Below are positions 32,826-41,331 of a stretch of DNA of 64,000 nucleotides, in pieces (within the stretch, counting starts at the first letter, position 1; every line of letters starts with the position of its first letter). Under the pieces are notes generated by a model. That model saw only the letters and a program-made list of their open reading frames with translations, searched no databases and was not told the origin of the DNA. Source of the stretch: JACTOJ01 sp032335695. Its GTDB lineage: Bacteria; Bacillota; Clostridia; Clostridiales; Clostridiaceae. The stretch is from positions 62,001-126,000 of the forward strand of contig NZ_JACTOJ010000005.1 in NCBI RefSeq assembly GCF_032335695.1, read 5' to 3'. Made by a program: the position numbers and the translations under genes.

Positions 32826-34589
32826 CTAAAATATTACTGTTAAGATATTATACACTAAAAAGGAAACTAGCCATGCCAGTGATAATTGATAGGCTATGGA
32901 TATACACATCCATTTATAACCATATTCCTTTTTTAAAGTGGCCATGGCAGATACACATGGAGTGTACAGCAGCACAAAAACAAGGAAGCTATAAGCTGAT
33001 ATAGCTGTAAATGTATTAGGAAGTATAGTAGATAAATTGCTGCCATAAATTACTCCCATGGTTCCTATAACAACTTCTTTTGCCATAATACCAGAAATTA
33101 ATGAGACCGAAGCCTGCCAACTAGAAAAACCCAATGGAGTAAAAATTGGAGTTATGAATCTTCCTATGGAAGCTAAAAAGCTACTATTCATATTTGTTAA
33201 GCCATGAAAATTAAAATTAGATAAAATCCAAATTAATACGGATATAGAAAAAATAATTGTACCAGCTTTTCTTAAAAATCCCTTACCTTTATCCCAAGTG
33301 TGAATCATCAAATTTCTTAGTTCTGGGAGCTTATATTCTGGAAGTTCCATTAAAAATGGCTCTTCATCTTTCTTTAATAATGTATTCTTAAAAATTATAG
33401 ATATAATAAATGCCATCACCACTCCTAAAAGATAAAGAGAACCTATTATTAAAGCTTGTCTTTTAGGGAAAAAAACTGAAGCAAAAAGAGCATAAACAGG
33501 CAATCTAGCATTACAGGACATAAGTGGAACAATCAGTGCGGTTAATTTTCTGTCCTTCTCGCTTTCAAGAGTTCTAGCAGACATTATAGCTGGCACTGAA
33601 CATCCAAATCCTATTATTAATGGAATAAAAGCTTTACCTGATAATCCCATTTTTCTCATAAGCTTATCCATAATGAATGCACCTCTAGCCATGTATCCGC
33701 TATCTTCAAGAAAAGATATACAAAGAAATAAAACCAAAATAATTGGTAAAAAAACTATGATTGATCCTACACCGCTAATTACACCATTGATGATTAATGA
33801 GCTGAACCAATTGCTAGAACCAGACAGAGCATTAGTCAAAAACGGTATTAATTTGTCATTAAGTAAGCTGTCTAATAAATCTGCTAAAGGTTGACCTATC
33901 CAACTGAATGTAATTTCAAATATAAAAAACAGGCAAAATATAAATAGTGGATATGCCAAAAATTTATTTAGAAATAATTTATCTAATTTTTCAGTAACAG
34001 TTATTCTAGATTTATTTTTATTTACTAGTATATAATTTAGATTTGATTCTATGAAATTATAGATATCATCTTCGCTTTGTAAATGATAGTCATTATTGTC
34101 TATTTGCGGCAAAAAATTCTTATTTGATAACGCATTTAAAAGTGTATCAATTCCTACATTTTTAGAAGCTGCTATTGGCAACACCTTTATATTGAATTTA
34201 GCTTCTAGTTCTTCATAATTTATTACCATACCCTTAGCTTCTGCTGTATCTATCATATTTACCAATAGAATCATAGGAATATGAAATTCTTTTAACTGCA
34301 TAGTCAGATATAAATTTCTACTTAAATTTGATGCATCTATGATATTAAGTATAATGTCCACTTTTTCGTCAGTCAAAAATTGTTTAGATACTTTCTCTTC
34401 ATTAGAGTAGGTATCCATGGCGTAAATACCAGGCAAATCTACAATTTTTATATCATTATTCAAAAAACCTTCTTTTTTTTCTACCGTTACACCAGCCCAA
34501 TTGCCAACATATTGATTTGAGCCAGTCAAAGAATTAAAAAGGGTAGATTTACCTACATTTGGATTTCCTATTAGTGCTACAGTTATCAT
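32826..34589 (-). CDS. feoB: Ferrous iron transporter FeoB
   Basis: GTP-driven Fe(II) importer of the cytoplasmic membrane, 587 residues. The N-terminal G domain has G1 GNPNVGKSTLFN, G3 DLPGIY, G4 NMID and G5 near AASKN; a helical linker follows (about residues 165-200). The membrane part contains the two gate regions with SCNARLPVYALF and YTPCVSAMATLKKE (conserved cysteines). It is at the short end for the family but the domains appear complete. It starts 44 bases after feoA and is iron-regulated through the Fur-like box ahead of feoA. Confidence 0.95.
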   Translation of the reverse strand: MITVALIGNPNVGKSTLFNSLTGSNQYVGNWAGVTVEKKEGFLNNDIKIVDLPGIYAMDTYSNEEKVSKQFLTDEKVDIILNIIDASNLSRNLYLTMQLKEFHIPMILLVNMIDTAEAKGMVINYEELEAKFNIKVLPIAASKNVGIDTLLNALSNKNFLPQIDNNDYHLQSEDDIYNFIESNLNYILVNKNKSRITVTEKLDKLFLNKFLAYPLFIFCLFFIFEITFSWIGQPLADLLDSLLNDKLIPFLTNALSGSSNWFSSLIINGVISGVGSIIVFLPIILVLFLCISFLEDSGYMARGAFIMDKLMRKMGLSGKAFIPLIIGFGCSVPAIMSARTLESEKDRKLTALIVPLMSCNARLPVYALFASVFFPKRQALIIGSLYLLGVVMAFIISIIFKNTLLKKDEEPFLMELPEYKLPELRNLMIHTWDKGKGFLRKAGTIIFSISVLIWILSNFNFHGLTNMNSSFLASIGRFITPIFTPLGFSSWQASVSLISGIMAKEVVIGTMGVIYGSNLSTILPNTFTAISAYSFLVFVLLYTPCVSAMATLKKEYGYKWMCISIAYQLSLAWLVSFLVYNILTVIF

Positions 34590-34633
34590 TGTGTCCTCCC
34601 TAATATATAAGTTACCATAAATAAGTGAATTTG

Positions 34634-34864
34634 CTAATCAAGTTCGCTATGTATATATATTTTTTCTGCATCAGCCTTTCTAATAGCTAGATTGTTGCCT
34701 CTAAAATTAATTATTACAGGATCGCCTAAAGGAGCAATGCTTATAATTTTAATTTCGGTTCCTTTTATGCAGCCTAATGAAAGGAGCCTTTTGGTTAATA
34801 GCTCATCACACAAAATTTCTTCTACATGAGCAGTTTTTCCAATTTGTAATTGTAAAATATTCAT
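34634..34864 (-). CDS. feoA: FeoA domain protein
   Basis: A 76-residue SH3-like protein that assists FeoB at the cytoplasmic face. Family features: RLLSLGCIKGTEIKIISIAPLGDPV, then NFRGNNLAIRKADAEKI. The start is the ATG at 34864 after GAGGTGG; a longer reading would run through the promoter and Fur box. First gene of feoA-feoB-Cys-rich operon. Confidence 0.92.
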   Translation of the reverse strand: MNILQLQIGKTAHVEEILCDELLTKRLLSLGCIKGTEIKIISIAPLGDPVIINFRGNNLAIRKADAEKIYIHSELD

Positions 34865-34876
34865 ATCCACCTCAGC

Positions 34877-34895
34877 AATGAAAATCATTTTCATT
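34877..34895 (-). promoter_or_regulatory. Fur-like iron box of the feo operon
   Basis: A perfect 9-1-9 palindrome, AATGAAAATCATTTTCATT, resembles the Fur consensus GATAATGATAATCATTATC. It lies just downstream of the -10 element and 13 bases before the feoA start, so a bound repressor would block transcription when iron is plentiful. Confidence 0.8.
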
Positions 34896-34898
34896 AAA

Positions 34899-34927
34899 AT
34901 AGTAGCATAATCTATTAGGCTTGTCAA
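34899..34927 (-). promoter_or_regulatory. Promoter of the feo operon
   Basis: On the minus strand a perfect TTGACA (34927-34922) and TACTAT (34904-34899) are 17 bases apart, directly ahead of the Fur-like palindrome. Confidence 0.75.
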
Positions 34928-34942
34928 TGCTAGAATATCAGT

Positions 34943-34980
34943 AAAAAACAAAGGTTGAATCATCTCAACCTTTGTTTTTT
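34943..34980. terminator. Terminator after gltX
   Basis: A 16-base perfect stem (AAAAAACAAAGGTTGA/TCAACCTTTGTTTTTT) with a 6-base loop ends gltX on the minus strand. It could also stop plus-strand read-through. Confidence 0.9.
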
Positions 34981-36433
34981 ATGATAATTTATTTATACCA
35001 ATTTTTAATCTACTTAAAGATTCTTCTTTACCTAAAATATCTGCAAGCTCAAAGGCTCCACCAGGGGTAAATTGTTTCCCTGAAAGGGCAGTTCTTATTG
35101 GCCATAACATTTGACCATTTTTTATTCCAAGTTCTGATATTAGATTCATAATGCTATCATGTATTTTATCAACAGTCCATTCATCTAACTTTTCTAATAT
35201 TGGGTAAGCTGCCTCTAATGCGGTCTTTGAATTTTCTAATGTAGTCTTCATTTTCTTGTGCACATACATTTCATTATCGTATTCAGGTAAAGCTTCGAAG
35301 AAGTCAATCTGTTCAGGTATATCACTAAAAACTTCACTTCTTGTATGTAACAATTCTGTTATTTTAAAGAGGTCAATATTATCCTTCTTTATTACACTTT
35401 TGTAGTAAGGTAGGGCAAATGAATGAAATTCTTCAATAGATAATTTTCTTATGTATTCGCTGTTCATCCATCTTAATTTAACTGAATCGAATATTGCTGG
35501 AGATTTATTTATATTTTTATAGTTAAATACCTTACATAGTTCCTCAAGAGAAAATATTTCATCAGTAGTACCCGGGTTCCATCCAAGCAAGGCTATATAA
35601 TTAAGAACAGCTTCCTTAAGATAACCTTTATTTATAAGATCTTCAAATGAAGCATCTCCATTCCTCTTACTTAGCTTTTGGTGTGCATCTTTCATTATAG
35701 GCGGACAATGAACATAAACAGGCACTTCCCATCCAAATGCTTCATAAAGCCTATTATATTTAGGTGCCGAAGATAAATATTCACTTCCTCTTACTACATG
35801 GGTTATTCCCATAAGGTGGTCATCTACAACATTTGCAAAATTATATGTTGGTAGTCCATCAGATTTTATTAAAATCATATCCTCTAGTTCAGAGTTATCT
35901 ACAATTATCTTTCCATATATAACGTCATCAAAAGTTGTAGTTCCTTCAGTAGGATTATTTTGTCTAATAACATATGGTATGCCTTTTTTTAAGTTTTCTT
36001 CTATTTCTTCTTTAGAAAGATTCATGCAGTGCTTGTCGTACTTAAATGGACGCTTTAGCGCTTCAGAATTAGTTCTAAGCATATCAAGTCTTTCTTTAGA
36101 ACAGAAACAATAATATGCTTCTCCTTTTTCAATTAATTTTTTAGCATGCTCGAGATAAATAGCTTTTCTTGCACTTTGAACATAAGGGCCAACAGGACCT
36201 CCGATATCTGGTCCTTCATCGTGTTTTAATCCAGTTTGTTCAAGCGTTTTATAAATAACATCTAGTGCACCTTCTACAAATCTTTCTTGATCAGTGTCTT
36301 CAATTCTTAATAAAAAATCACCATTATCATGTTTAGCAATAAGATAAGCATATAGGGCTGTTCTAAGATTTCCTACATGCATATATCCTGTAGGGCTTGG
36401 TGCAAATCTAGTTCTAACTTTATTTTCTGACAT
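34979..36433 (-). CDS. gltX: Glutamyl-tRNA synthetase
   Basis: Charges tRNA-Glu (and, where a GatCAB route exists, tRNA-Gln) with glutamate; class I synthetase of 484 residues. The HIGH-type motif is FAPSPTGYMHVGNLRTAL and the KMSKS-type motif is HQKLSKRNGD. The C-terminal helical anticodon domain is complete. The start ATG (36433) follows AGGAG with an 8-base gap; a GTG at 36442 overlaps the ribosome site and is not used. It has its own promoter and a terminator-like hairpin in the leader. Confidence 0.96.
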   Translation of the reverse strand: MSENKVRTRFAPSPTGYMHVGNLRTALYAYLIAKHDNGDFLLRIEDTDQERFVEGALDVIYKTLEQTGLKHDEGPDIGGPVGPYVQSARKAIYLEHAKKLIEKGEAYYCFCSKERLDMLRTNSEALKRPFKYDKHCMNLSKEEIEENLKKGIPYVIRQNNPTEGTTTFDDVIYGKIIVDNSELEDMILIKSDGLPTYNFANVVDDHLMGITHVVRGSEYLSSAPKYNRLYEAFGWEVPVYVHCPPIMKDAHQKLSKRNGDASFEDLINKGYLKEAVLNYIALLGWNPGTTDEIFSLEELCKVFNYKNINKSPAIFDSVKLRWMNSEYIRKLSIEEFHSFALPYYKSVIKKDNIDLFKITELLHTRSEVFSDIPEQIDFFEALPEYDNEMYVHKKMKTTLENSKTALEAAYPILEKLDEWTVDKIHDSIMNLISELGIKNGQMLWPIRTALSGKQFTPGGAFELADILGKEESLSRLKIGINKLS

Positions 36434-36462
36434 AACTTTCACTCCTATATCTTTGAATAAAA

Positions 36463-36483
36463 AACCTCCTAAAAGAGGAGGTT
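36463..36483 (-). terminator. Terminator-like hairpin in the gltX leader
   Basis: On the minus strand AACCTCCT-CTTTT-AGGAGGTT is followed by TTTTATTC, an 8-base stem with a U-tract. It lies 30 bases ahead of the gltX ATG and downstream of the gltX promoter, so it would terminate gltX transcription early. No T-box core (GGTGGNACCGCG) is visible. Confidence 0.65.
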
Positions 36484-36523
36484 AAATACAAGTAAATTAT
36501 CATTAATAATATAACACATTTAT

Positions 36524-36550
36524 ATTATATCATAAAAATTTAATTGTCAA
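36524..36550 (-). promoter_or_regulatory. Promoter of gltX
   Basis: Perfect TTGACA (36550-36545) and TATAAT (36529-36524) hexamers, but only 15 bases apart. It would give a leader of about 80 bases that contains the hairpin at 36463-36483. Confidence 0.55.
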
Positions 36551-36723
36551 TAAAAGCTATATTTAATAAGGATATATATATAATAAGAAACTTTTTTCAT
36601 TATACAAATTATGATTTATGAAATATAATTTTATAAGAAAATAGGATAGAAAATAAAGAAATATAAGAAGAGAATGAAAGCATTGACAAGCGAACGAATG
36701 ATTGTTAGTATTTTGTTAATAAA
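36551..36723. other. Non-coding part of the gltX-DUF378 gap
   Basis: AT-rich, with no supported gene on either strand. The only clear element is the plus-strand promoter-like pair at 36683-36711. Confidence 0.5.
36683..36711 (+). promoter_or_regulatory. Plus-strand promoter-like site facing the DUF378 gene
   Basis: A perfect TTGACA (36683-36688) and TAGTAT (36706-36711) are 17 bases apart. It points into the 3' end of the minus-strand DUF378 gene, so it would make an antisense RNA or a long leader for the LytTR gene at 37103. Confidence 0.4.
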
Positions 36724-36750
36724 GGCCACAATAGGTTAAATATTGCGGCC
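36724..36750 (-). terminator. Terminator of the DUF378 gene
   Basis: On the minus strand GGCCGCAATA pairs with TATTGTGGCC (one G-U pair) around a 7-base loop, followed by TTTATTAAC. Confidence 0.75.
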
Positions 36751-36758
36751 ATCTGTGA

Positions 36759-36968
36759 TTATCTATCCTCTGCAAAATTGTTTTCTCTTGCAAAGAAAGA
36801 AATTGAATATAAACCAGCTATACCTACAAGAGCGTAAATTATTCGACTGAGTGTAGTCATATCACCAAATAAAGCTGATACTAAGTTAAATTGAAAGAAT
36901 CCAATTAAACCCCAGTTAACAGCACCTATAACTACTAGTAAAAGTGCTATAGCATCTAAAGTTTTCAT
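36759..36968 (-). CDS. DUF378 small membrane protein (YuzA-like)
   Basis: A 69-residue protein with two membrane helices: LDAIALLLVVIGAVNWGLIG and IIYALVGIAGLYSISFFAR. The block GAVNWGLIGFFQFNLVSALFG is diagnostic of DUF378. Function unknown; proteins of this family are widespread in Firmicutes. The start has a GGAGAG site. It stands alone. Confidence 0.9.
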   Translation of the reverse strand: MKTLDAIALLLVVIGAVNWGLIGFFQFNLVSALFGDMTTLSRIIYALVGIAGLYSISFFARENNFAEDR

Positions 36969-37102
36969 AATGATCTCTCCTTTGTCTTAGATTTTATAAT
37001 TATTATCTGCTAAATATATAAAATTATTAGTGCTTATTTTGCCATCATTAGTGTAATATTTATTGTGCCTACAAAAATATTATCAATAGGAGGATTCTGC
37101 AA

Positions 37103-37849
37103 ATGATTGAAATTATTATATGTGAAGATTTAAGTAGCCAAAGGGAAGAAATATATAATATTGTGTCAGATACTATATCTGGTTATGATAATATGAAGAT
37201 AGGATTAAGCACATCTCATCCAAAGGATGTACTTAAATATGTTGATATGAACAATTTAAGTGATGCCATATATTTTTTAGATATAGAATTAGGAGACGAT
37301 ATTGACGGATTTCATTTAGCTAAAGAAATACGTAATAAAGATAGGAATGGGCATATAATTTTTATTACAACTCACTCTGAAATGACCTCATTAACATTTA
37401 AATATAAAATTGCAGCGTTAGATTACATAATTAAGGATGATTTTTTAAAAATAAGAGACGGTATAACAGATTGTATAAATGAAATAATTAAATTAAATAA
37501 TGCTATTAAAAATGAAGATGTCAACGATTTTATTCATATAAATTGCGGGAGCAGAATAATTAAAATAAAAAAAGAAGATATATTATTTTTTGAGACATCC
37601 GAAAAAATACATAAAATAAATATACATTTAGAAAAAAAACAAATAGAATACTATGGCACGATAAAGGAGATAGAAAAAAAACTTGATAATAATTTTTTTA
37701 GATGTCATAGATCATTTCTAATAAATTTAAATAAAATTAATTATATAGATAAAGAATTTAAAAAAGTAGTAATGTTAAATGGCGAAATGTGTTATTTATC
37801 TAATAAATATACCAAAGAATTATTAAATAAGTGGTATAGTAGGGTTTAA
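37103..37849 (+). CDS. AgrA-type LytTR response regulator (orphan)
   Basis: A 248-residue regulator: receiver domain with the acidic pair ICEDLS, phospho-acceptor Asp in YFLDIELGDDIDGF, and Lys in IIKDD. The C-terminal LytTR DNA-binding domain spans about residues 145-245 (IKKEDILFFETSEKIHKI, FFRCHRSFLINLNKI). This is the AgrA/ComE/VirR type that controls peptide signalling, toxins or bacteriocins. No sensor kinase or AgrD-like peptide gene is found beside it. Start ATG after AGGAGG. Confidence 0.92.
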   Translation: MIEIIICEDLSSQREEIYNIVSDTISGYDNMKIGLSTSHPKDVLKYVDMNNLSDAIYFLDIELGDDIDGFHLAKEIRNKDRNGHIIFITTHSEMTSLTFKYKIAALDYIIKDDFLKIRDGITDCINEIIKLNNAIKNEDVNDFIHINCGSRIIKIKKEDILFFETSEKIHKINIHLEKKQIEYYGTIKEIEKKLDNNFFRCHRSFLINLNKINYIDKEFKKVVMLNGEMCYLSNKYTKELLNKWYSRV

Positions 37850-37967
37850 TTATCTAAAATATGTCATAAATTGATGATATTTAATCATAAAACGCTAAAT
37901 TTTTTGAAAGAAAATGCTGTAAAATTAAATTGTCAAAAGTTTTCTGCTAATATCGGGGGGGAGCAAT

Positions 37968-39236
37968 TTGAATCAATTTAATAATGGAGCAATAATTAAA
38001 AATTATAGAACTATGCTTAAAATTTCACAAAAAGAACTTGCTGGAACTAGAATGTCTCACAGCATGATTAGCCTTATAGAAAGCGGCAAAATACAGTTAA
38101 CTACAGTAAGTGCTGTAATACTAGCTGATAGTCTAAATAATATAGCAGCTCAGAAGGGGATAGAATTAAATTTAAGTTTAAAGGATATTTTATCAGATAA
38201 TAAATATGAAATGGTAAATAAATATAAAGAGGAAATAAATGAAGCGTTAATTGAAAAAGATTTTCAAAAATTAAATAGAATATATGAATCTGCCAAAAAT
38301 GATAATATGTTTGATATTATGGCGGAAATAAAAATCATCACAGGTGATAATTATTTTTCAAATGAATCTTACGAAGATGCTTTAGAATGTTATAAAAAGG
38401 CTGAACATTATTTTTCATTTATGCAGGATAGGCAAAATACATCAATCTCAATTATTTATATTGCTAGATGCTATAATAAGCTTGAAAAAAGCGAAAAAGC
38501 GGAAACATTGCTAGAAAATTTAAAATATGATTATGTTAATAAATGTTCTAATCAAAATCTTATTAATATTTGTAATTACGAATATACATATGCACTTATA
38601 CAAAACAAAAAGTATACAGAGGCTGCTAAAATCATAGATAATATTATTAAGAATAAAAGTTTTTCTGCTTTAGTAAAAAGTGACTTTTACTTATTTAAAG
38701 CCGAAATTTTTATTAAAGAAAATAAATATATTGATGCTATGAAAATATATAAGAAAATATTAAATTTAGATATACAAGATAAATATATAATATATCATCA
38801 TATGTCCATAATAAATATATTAGTTGGAAATATAGAAGAAGCAAAGTTAAATATAAGCTTTTGTATAAATTTATTATCTAGCAGTTTGGGAAAATCGAAG
38901 GCTAAAATAGCACTTACTCTAGCTGAAGATTATTGGGAAAATAAAATTGAAGAATATTCTATACCTTATTATGAATTTTCTATAGCTAATAGCAATATTG
39001 ATGATGAAGAAAATAATAAGATAACTTCTTATCAAAAAATATTTAAAATATTAAAGCCAAGCAACATAAAACAGTTTCAAAAATATTCTTTGCAAATCGA
39101 AGAAATGATTAATGATAAAAAAGATGATAAACATAAACTTAATTACATTGTTATATTAACTGAATACTATATTAAAACCAATCAAATTTATTGTCTTGAA
39201 AGATTTATAAATACTATAGAAACAAAAGTTATATAA
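37968..39236 (+). CDS. XRE-family regulator with TPR repeats (RNPP/Rgg-like)
   Basis: A 422-residue protein: helix-turn-helix at residues 8-65 (IIKNYRTMLKISQKELAG, SHSMISLIESGKIQLTT), then a long helical C-terminal part with TPR units such as SYEDALECYKKAEHYF, RCYNKLEKSEKAETLLENL and KYIDAMKIYKKILN. This layout is shared by peptide-sensing regulators (PlcR, Rgg, Rap/NprR group). No peptide pheromone gene was found next to it. The start is TTG at 37968, after GGGGGGGAGC. A hairpin terminator follows. Confidence 0.88.
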   Translation: MNQFNNGAIIKNYRTMLKISQKELAGTRMSHSMISLIESGKIQLTTVSAVILADSLNNIAAQKGIELNLSLKDILSDNKYEMVNKYKEEINEALIEKDFQKLNRIYESAKNDNMFDIMAEIKIITGDNYFSNESYEDALECYKKAEHYFSFMQDRQNTSISIIYIARCYNKLEKSEKAETLLENLKYDYVNKCSNQNLINICNYEYTYALIQNKKYTEAAKIIDNIIKNKSFSALVKSDFYLFKAEIFIKENKYIDAMKIYKKILNLDIQDKYIIYHHMSIINILVGNIEEAKLNISFCINLLSSSLGKSKAKIALTLAEDYWENKIEEYSIPYYEFSIANSNIDDEENNKITSYQKIFKILKPSNIKQFQKYSLQIEEMINDKKDDKHKLNYIVILTEYYIKTNQIYCLERFINTIETKVI

Positions 39237-39270
39237 AAATAAAAAGAGATTATATAATCTCTTTTTATTT
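39237..39270. terminator. Bidirectional terminator
   Basis: A perfect 17-base inverted repeat with no spacer (core AGAGATTATATAATCTCT) and T-runs on both sides separates the XRE-TPR gene from the convergent Lrp gene. Confidence 0.85.
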
Positions 39271-39271
39271 T

Positions 39272-39739
39272 TTAAAATTGTATATTTCTATCTACTGGCT
39301 GAGATAGGGAAATGAAAGTATCAGTTCTTTGAATACCATTAATTACATGTACTCTATTCATTAACAAATCTTGTAAGTGAGATATGCTCTTGCAAATTAC
39401 TTTTATAAAAATAGAATATTTACCAGTAGTATAATGTAATTCAACTATTTCTTTTATCTTTTTTAGTTCTTCTAAAACATAAGAAAAAGAAGAGGATTTG
39501 TCCAAATAGATACCAACGAAACAACATACATCATATCCTAGCTTAGATGTATCTAATAATAATTTAGTACCTTTTATTATACCCATATCTTCCATTTTTT
39601 TCATTCTAACATGTATAGTACCACCGCTGACATGACACATTCTTGCTATTTCTAAATATGGTGTTCTGGAATCTTTTATTAGTATTTCTAATATTTGATA
39701 ATCTAATTCATCCAATTGCGGATTGGAGTATAAACTCAT
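39272..39739 (-). CDS. Lrp/AsnC family transcriptional regulator
   Basis: A 155-residue regulator: winged HTH at the N terminus (LDELDYQILEILIKDSRTPY, HVSGGTIHVRMKKMEDMG) and a RAM ligand-binding domain (YDVCCFVGIYLDKSS, TTGKYSIFIKVICKS). Lrp proteins sense amino acids. Its targets are unknown. The start ATG follows AGAGGTGAG. Monocistronic. Confidence 0.93.
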   Translation of the reverse strand: MSLYSNPQLDELDYQILEILIKDSRTPYLEIARMCHVSGGTIHVRMKKMEDMGIIKGTKLLLDTSKLGYDVCCFVGIYLDKSSSFSYVLEELKKIKEIVELHYTTGKYSIFIKVICKSISHLQDLLMNRVHVINGIQRTDTFISLSQPVDRNIQF

Positions 39740-39972
39740 AAGCTCACCTCTTTATAAATATGTACTAAAGTAAAAATTGAAATACTTACTCATTAATTAT
39801 AACAGAAAAAACTGATAAATTAATAAAAAAATATAAAAAAAATAAGAAAAATAAGAAAAATTTTTATTTTAACAGTAATAGATGATAATTAATTTATAAA
39901 GTTAAATGCAAAAATGAATTTACTAAATTCGAAAATTAATATAAAATATAGTATTAGAGAGGGGGATTAGAT

Positions 39973-40278
39973 TTGATAATATTAATATTAGAAATGTTAA
40001 TTATAATGATTTTCAGCTGGGCTGCTTTTAATTTATTAAAACTATTTGTTCTTGATAAATTAAATGTTAATAAGTGGATAATCTTAATCTGCACGCTGCT
40101 AGTGTATATTTTAGGAGTAATTTTTAAAACAAGTGGATTTTTATCAATAATACATCTTATTGTAACTTTAATTTTAGTGTTTTGGTTTGTAGACATAACA
40201 TTTTACAATAAAAAAACTAAAAAGAAAGAAATAAAAATTAAACCTAAAGCTAAACCTAATAGAGTAAAAAAGAAATAA
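39973..40278 (+). CDS. Small membrane protein with basic tail, unknown
   Basis: A 101-residue protein with three hydrophobic segments (ILILEMLIIMIFSWAAFNLL, WIILICTLLVYILGVIF, IIHLIVTLILVFWFVDITFY) and a lysine-rich C-terminal tail (KPKAKPNRVKKK) that should face the cytosol. The start is a TTG at 39973 after GAGGGGGATT. I do not recognise the family. A hairpin terminator follows. Confidence 0.7.
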   Translation: MIILILEMLIIMIFSWAAFNLLKLFVLDKLNVNKWIILICTLLVYILGVIFKTSGFLSIIHLIVTLILVFWFVDITFYNKKTKKKEIKIKPKAKPNRVKKK

Positions 40279-40285
40279 ATTCATG

Positions 40286-40318
40286 AATTCATAGGGTATT
40301 CCTATGAATTTTAATATA
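40286..40318 (+). terminator. Terminator after the small membrane protein gene
   Basis: A 10-base perfect stem (AATTCATAGG/CCTATGAATT) with a 5-base loop, followed by TTAATATATT; the T-tail is weak. Confidence 0.65.
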
Positions 40319-40361
40319 TTTAGAATAAAAAGATAAAGATACTTATAAAGGAAGTGTTAAA

Positions 40362-40850
40362 TTGATTAACTCAGATATAATTAATAGTATGACTGATGAA
40401 GAAAAATATAGATACATGAATTTATTAATAGAAGGACAGCTAAAAACAGAAGATGACATCATTGCAAATTTGAGTAACATATCTGCTATAATAAAAAGCG
40501 CTATAGATAGAGTTAATTGGGCAGGATTCTATCTATTAAAAGATGATGAACTTGTATTAGGACCTTTTCAGGGATTAGCAGCATGCTGCAGGATAAAATT
40601 AGGAGAAGGTGTATGCGGAACAGCAGCTTTAAATAATATGATTCAAGTTGTAGATGATGTACACAAATTTGATGGTCACATAGCTTGTGACAGTGCATCA
40701 AATTCAGAAATCGTAATTCCTATAACAAAGAACGGAAAACTTTTTGGTGTACTTGATATAGATAGCCCTGAATTTAAACGATTTGGAGAATTGGAAGAAA
40801 CTTATTTTACTAAAGCTGTAGAAATCATGATTGAAAACTTAAATATATAA
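40362..40850 (+). CDS. Free methionine-(R)-sulfoxide reductase (GAF domain)
   Basis: Reduces free methionine-R-sulfoxide with thioredoxin, an oxidative repair function in the cytosol. The 162-residue GAF protein contains WAGFYLLKDDELVLGPFQG and the three redox cysteines at residues 75 (AACCRI), 85 (GVCGTA) and 109 (IACDS). The 10 and 24 residue spacings equal those of E. coli fRMsr (Cys84, 94, 118). The start is a TTG at 40362, after AAAGGAAGTG. Terminator follows. Confidence 0.92.
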   Translation: MINSDIINSMTDEEKYRYMNLLIEGQLKTEDDIIANLSNISAIIKSAIDRVNWAGFYLLKDDELVLGPFQGLAACCRIKLGEGVCGTAALNNMIQVVDDVHKFDGHIACDSASNSEIVIPITKNGKLFGVLDIDSPEFKRFGELEETYFTKAVEIMIENLNI

Positions 40851-40851
40851 T

Positions 40852-40887
40852 AAAGAGCTGCTTAATAGCTGATTTTAAGCAGCTTTT
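40852..40887. terminator. Bidirectional terminator
   Basis: Stem AGCTGCTTAA/TTAAGCAGCT with a 9-base loop and A/T runs on both sides. It ends the fRMsr gene and the convergent nadE-yaaR unit. Confidence 0.85.
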
Positions 40888-40892
40888 AAAAT

Positions 40893-41318
40893 TTACTTAT
40901 ATATATCAACAACTAAGCCTGTAATTTCATCAACAGTACTTGCTATTTTTATAGTATCTTTTTCATCTTGTAAAAACATTTGTGTCAATTCTTCTAATTT
41001 TTTATCGATCGTATCCACTGTAATAAAATACTGTGTTTGCCAAAAACTAATATCTTTCTTCAAATCATACATATAGTTAAGCACAGAATTTAAATACTCT
41101 TTAACAAGGTTTTTGTAATTTTTAACATCTATGTAAGTCTTAGAAATTATTAATCTTTCGCCTTTCTTTTTTATGTCTTTAAGCATTTTTTTTAATTCTT
41201 CTTCACTTTTTCTTTCACGTGCAAAACTAAAACTTTGAGAAAAATCTTTTTTTGAACTGATATTTCTCTTTTCGTCAGATTTTATTGTAGAACTGTTTCT
41301 TAATCCCTTAATTTCCAA
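40893..41318 (-). CDS. YaaR family protein (DUF327)
   Basis: A 141-residue protein. The N-terminal 45 residues are polar and probably disordered; the rest is helical, with NYKNLVKEYLNSVLNYMYDL and a C-terminal block DTIDKKLEELTQMF, ASTVDEITGLVVDIYK that matches the YaaR family. Function unknown. It starts 13 bases after the NAD synthetase stop on the same strand, so both are probably co-transcribed; a functional link is not known. Confidence 0.8.
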   Translation of the reverse strand: MEIKGLRNSSTIKSDEKRNISSKKDFSQSFSFARERKSEEELKKMLKDIKKKGERLIISKTYIDVKNYKNLVKEYLNSVLNYMYDLKKDISFWQTQYFITVDTIDKKLEELTQMFLQDEKDTIKIASTVDEITGLVVDIYK

Positions 41319-41331
41319 ATAACATCACTCC

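Noticed and set aside
32816..33004. Plus-strand 62-codon frame at the end of feoB
   Set aside because: It lies within the feoB coding region on the other strand, with no ribosome site.
36484..36760. T-box leader for gltX
   Set aside because: No GGTGGNACCGCG antiterminator core on the relevant strand and the leader from the predicted promoter is only about 80 bases.
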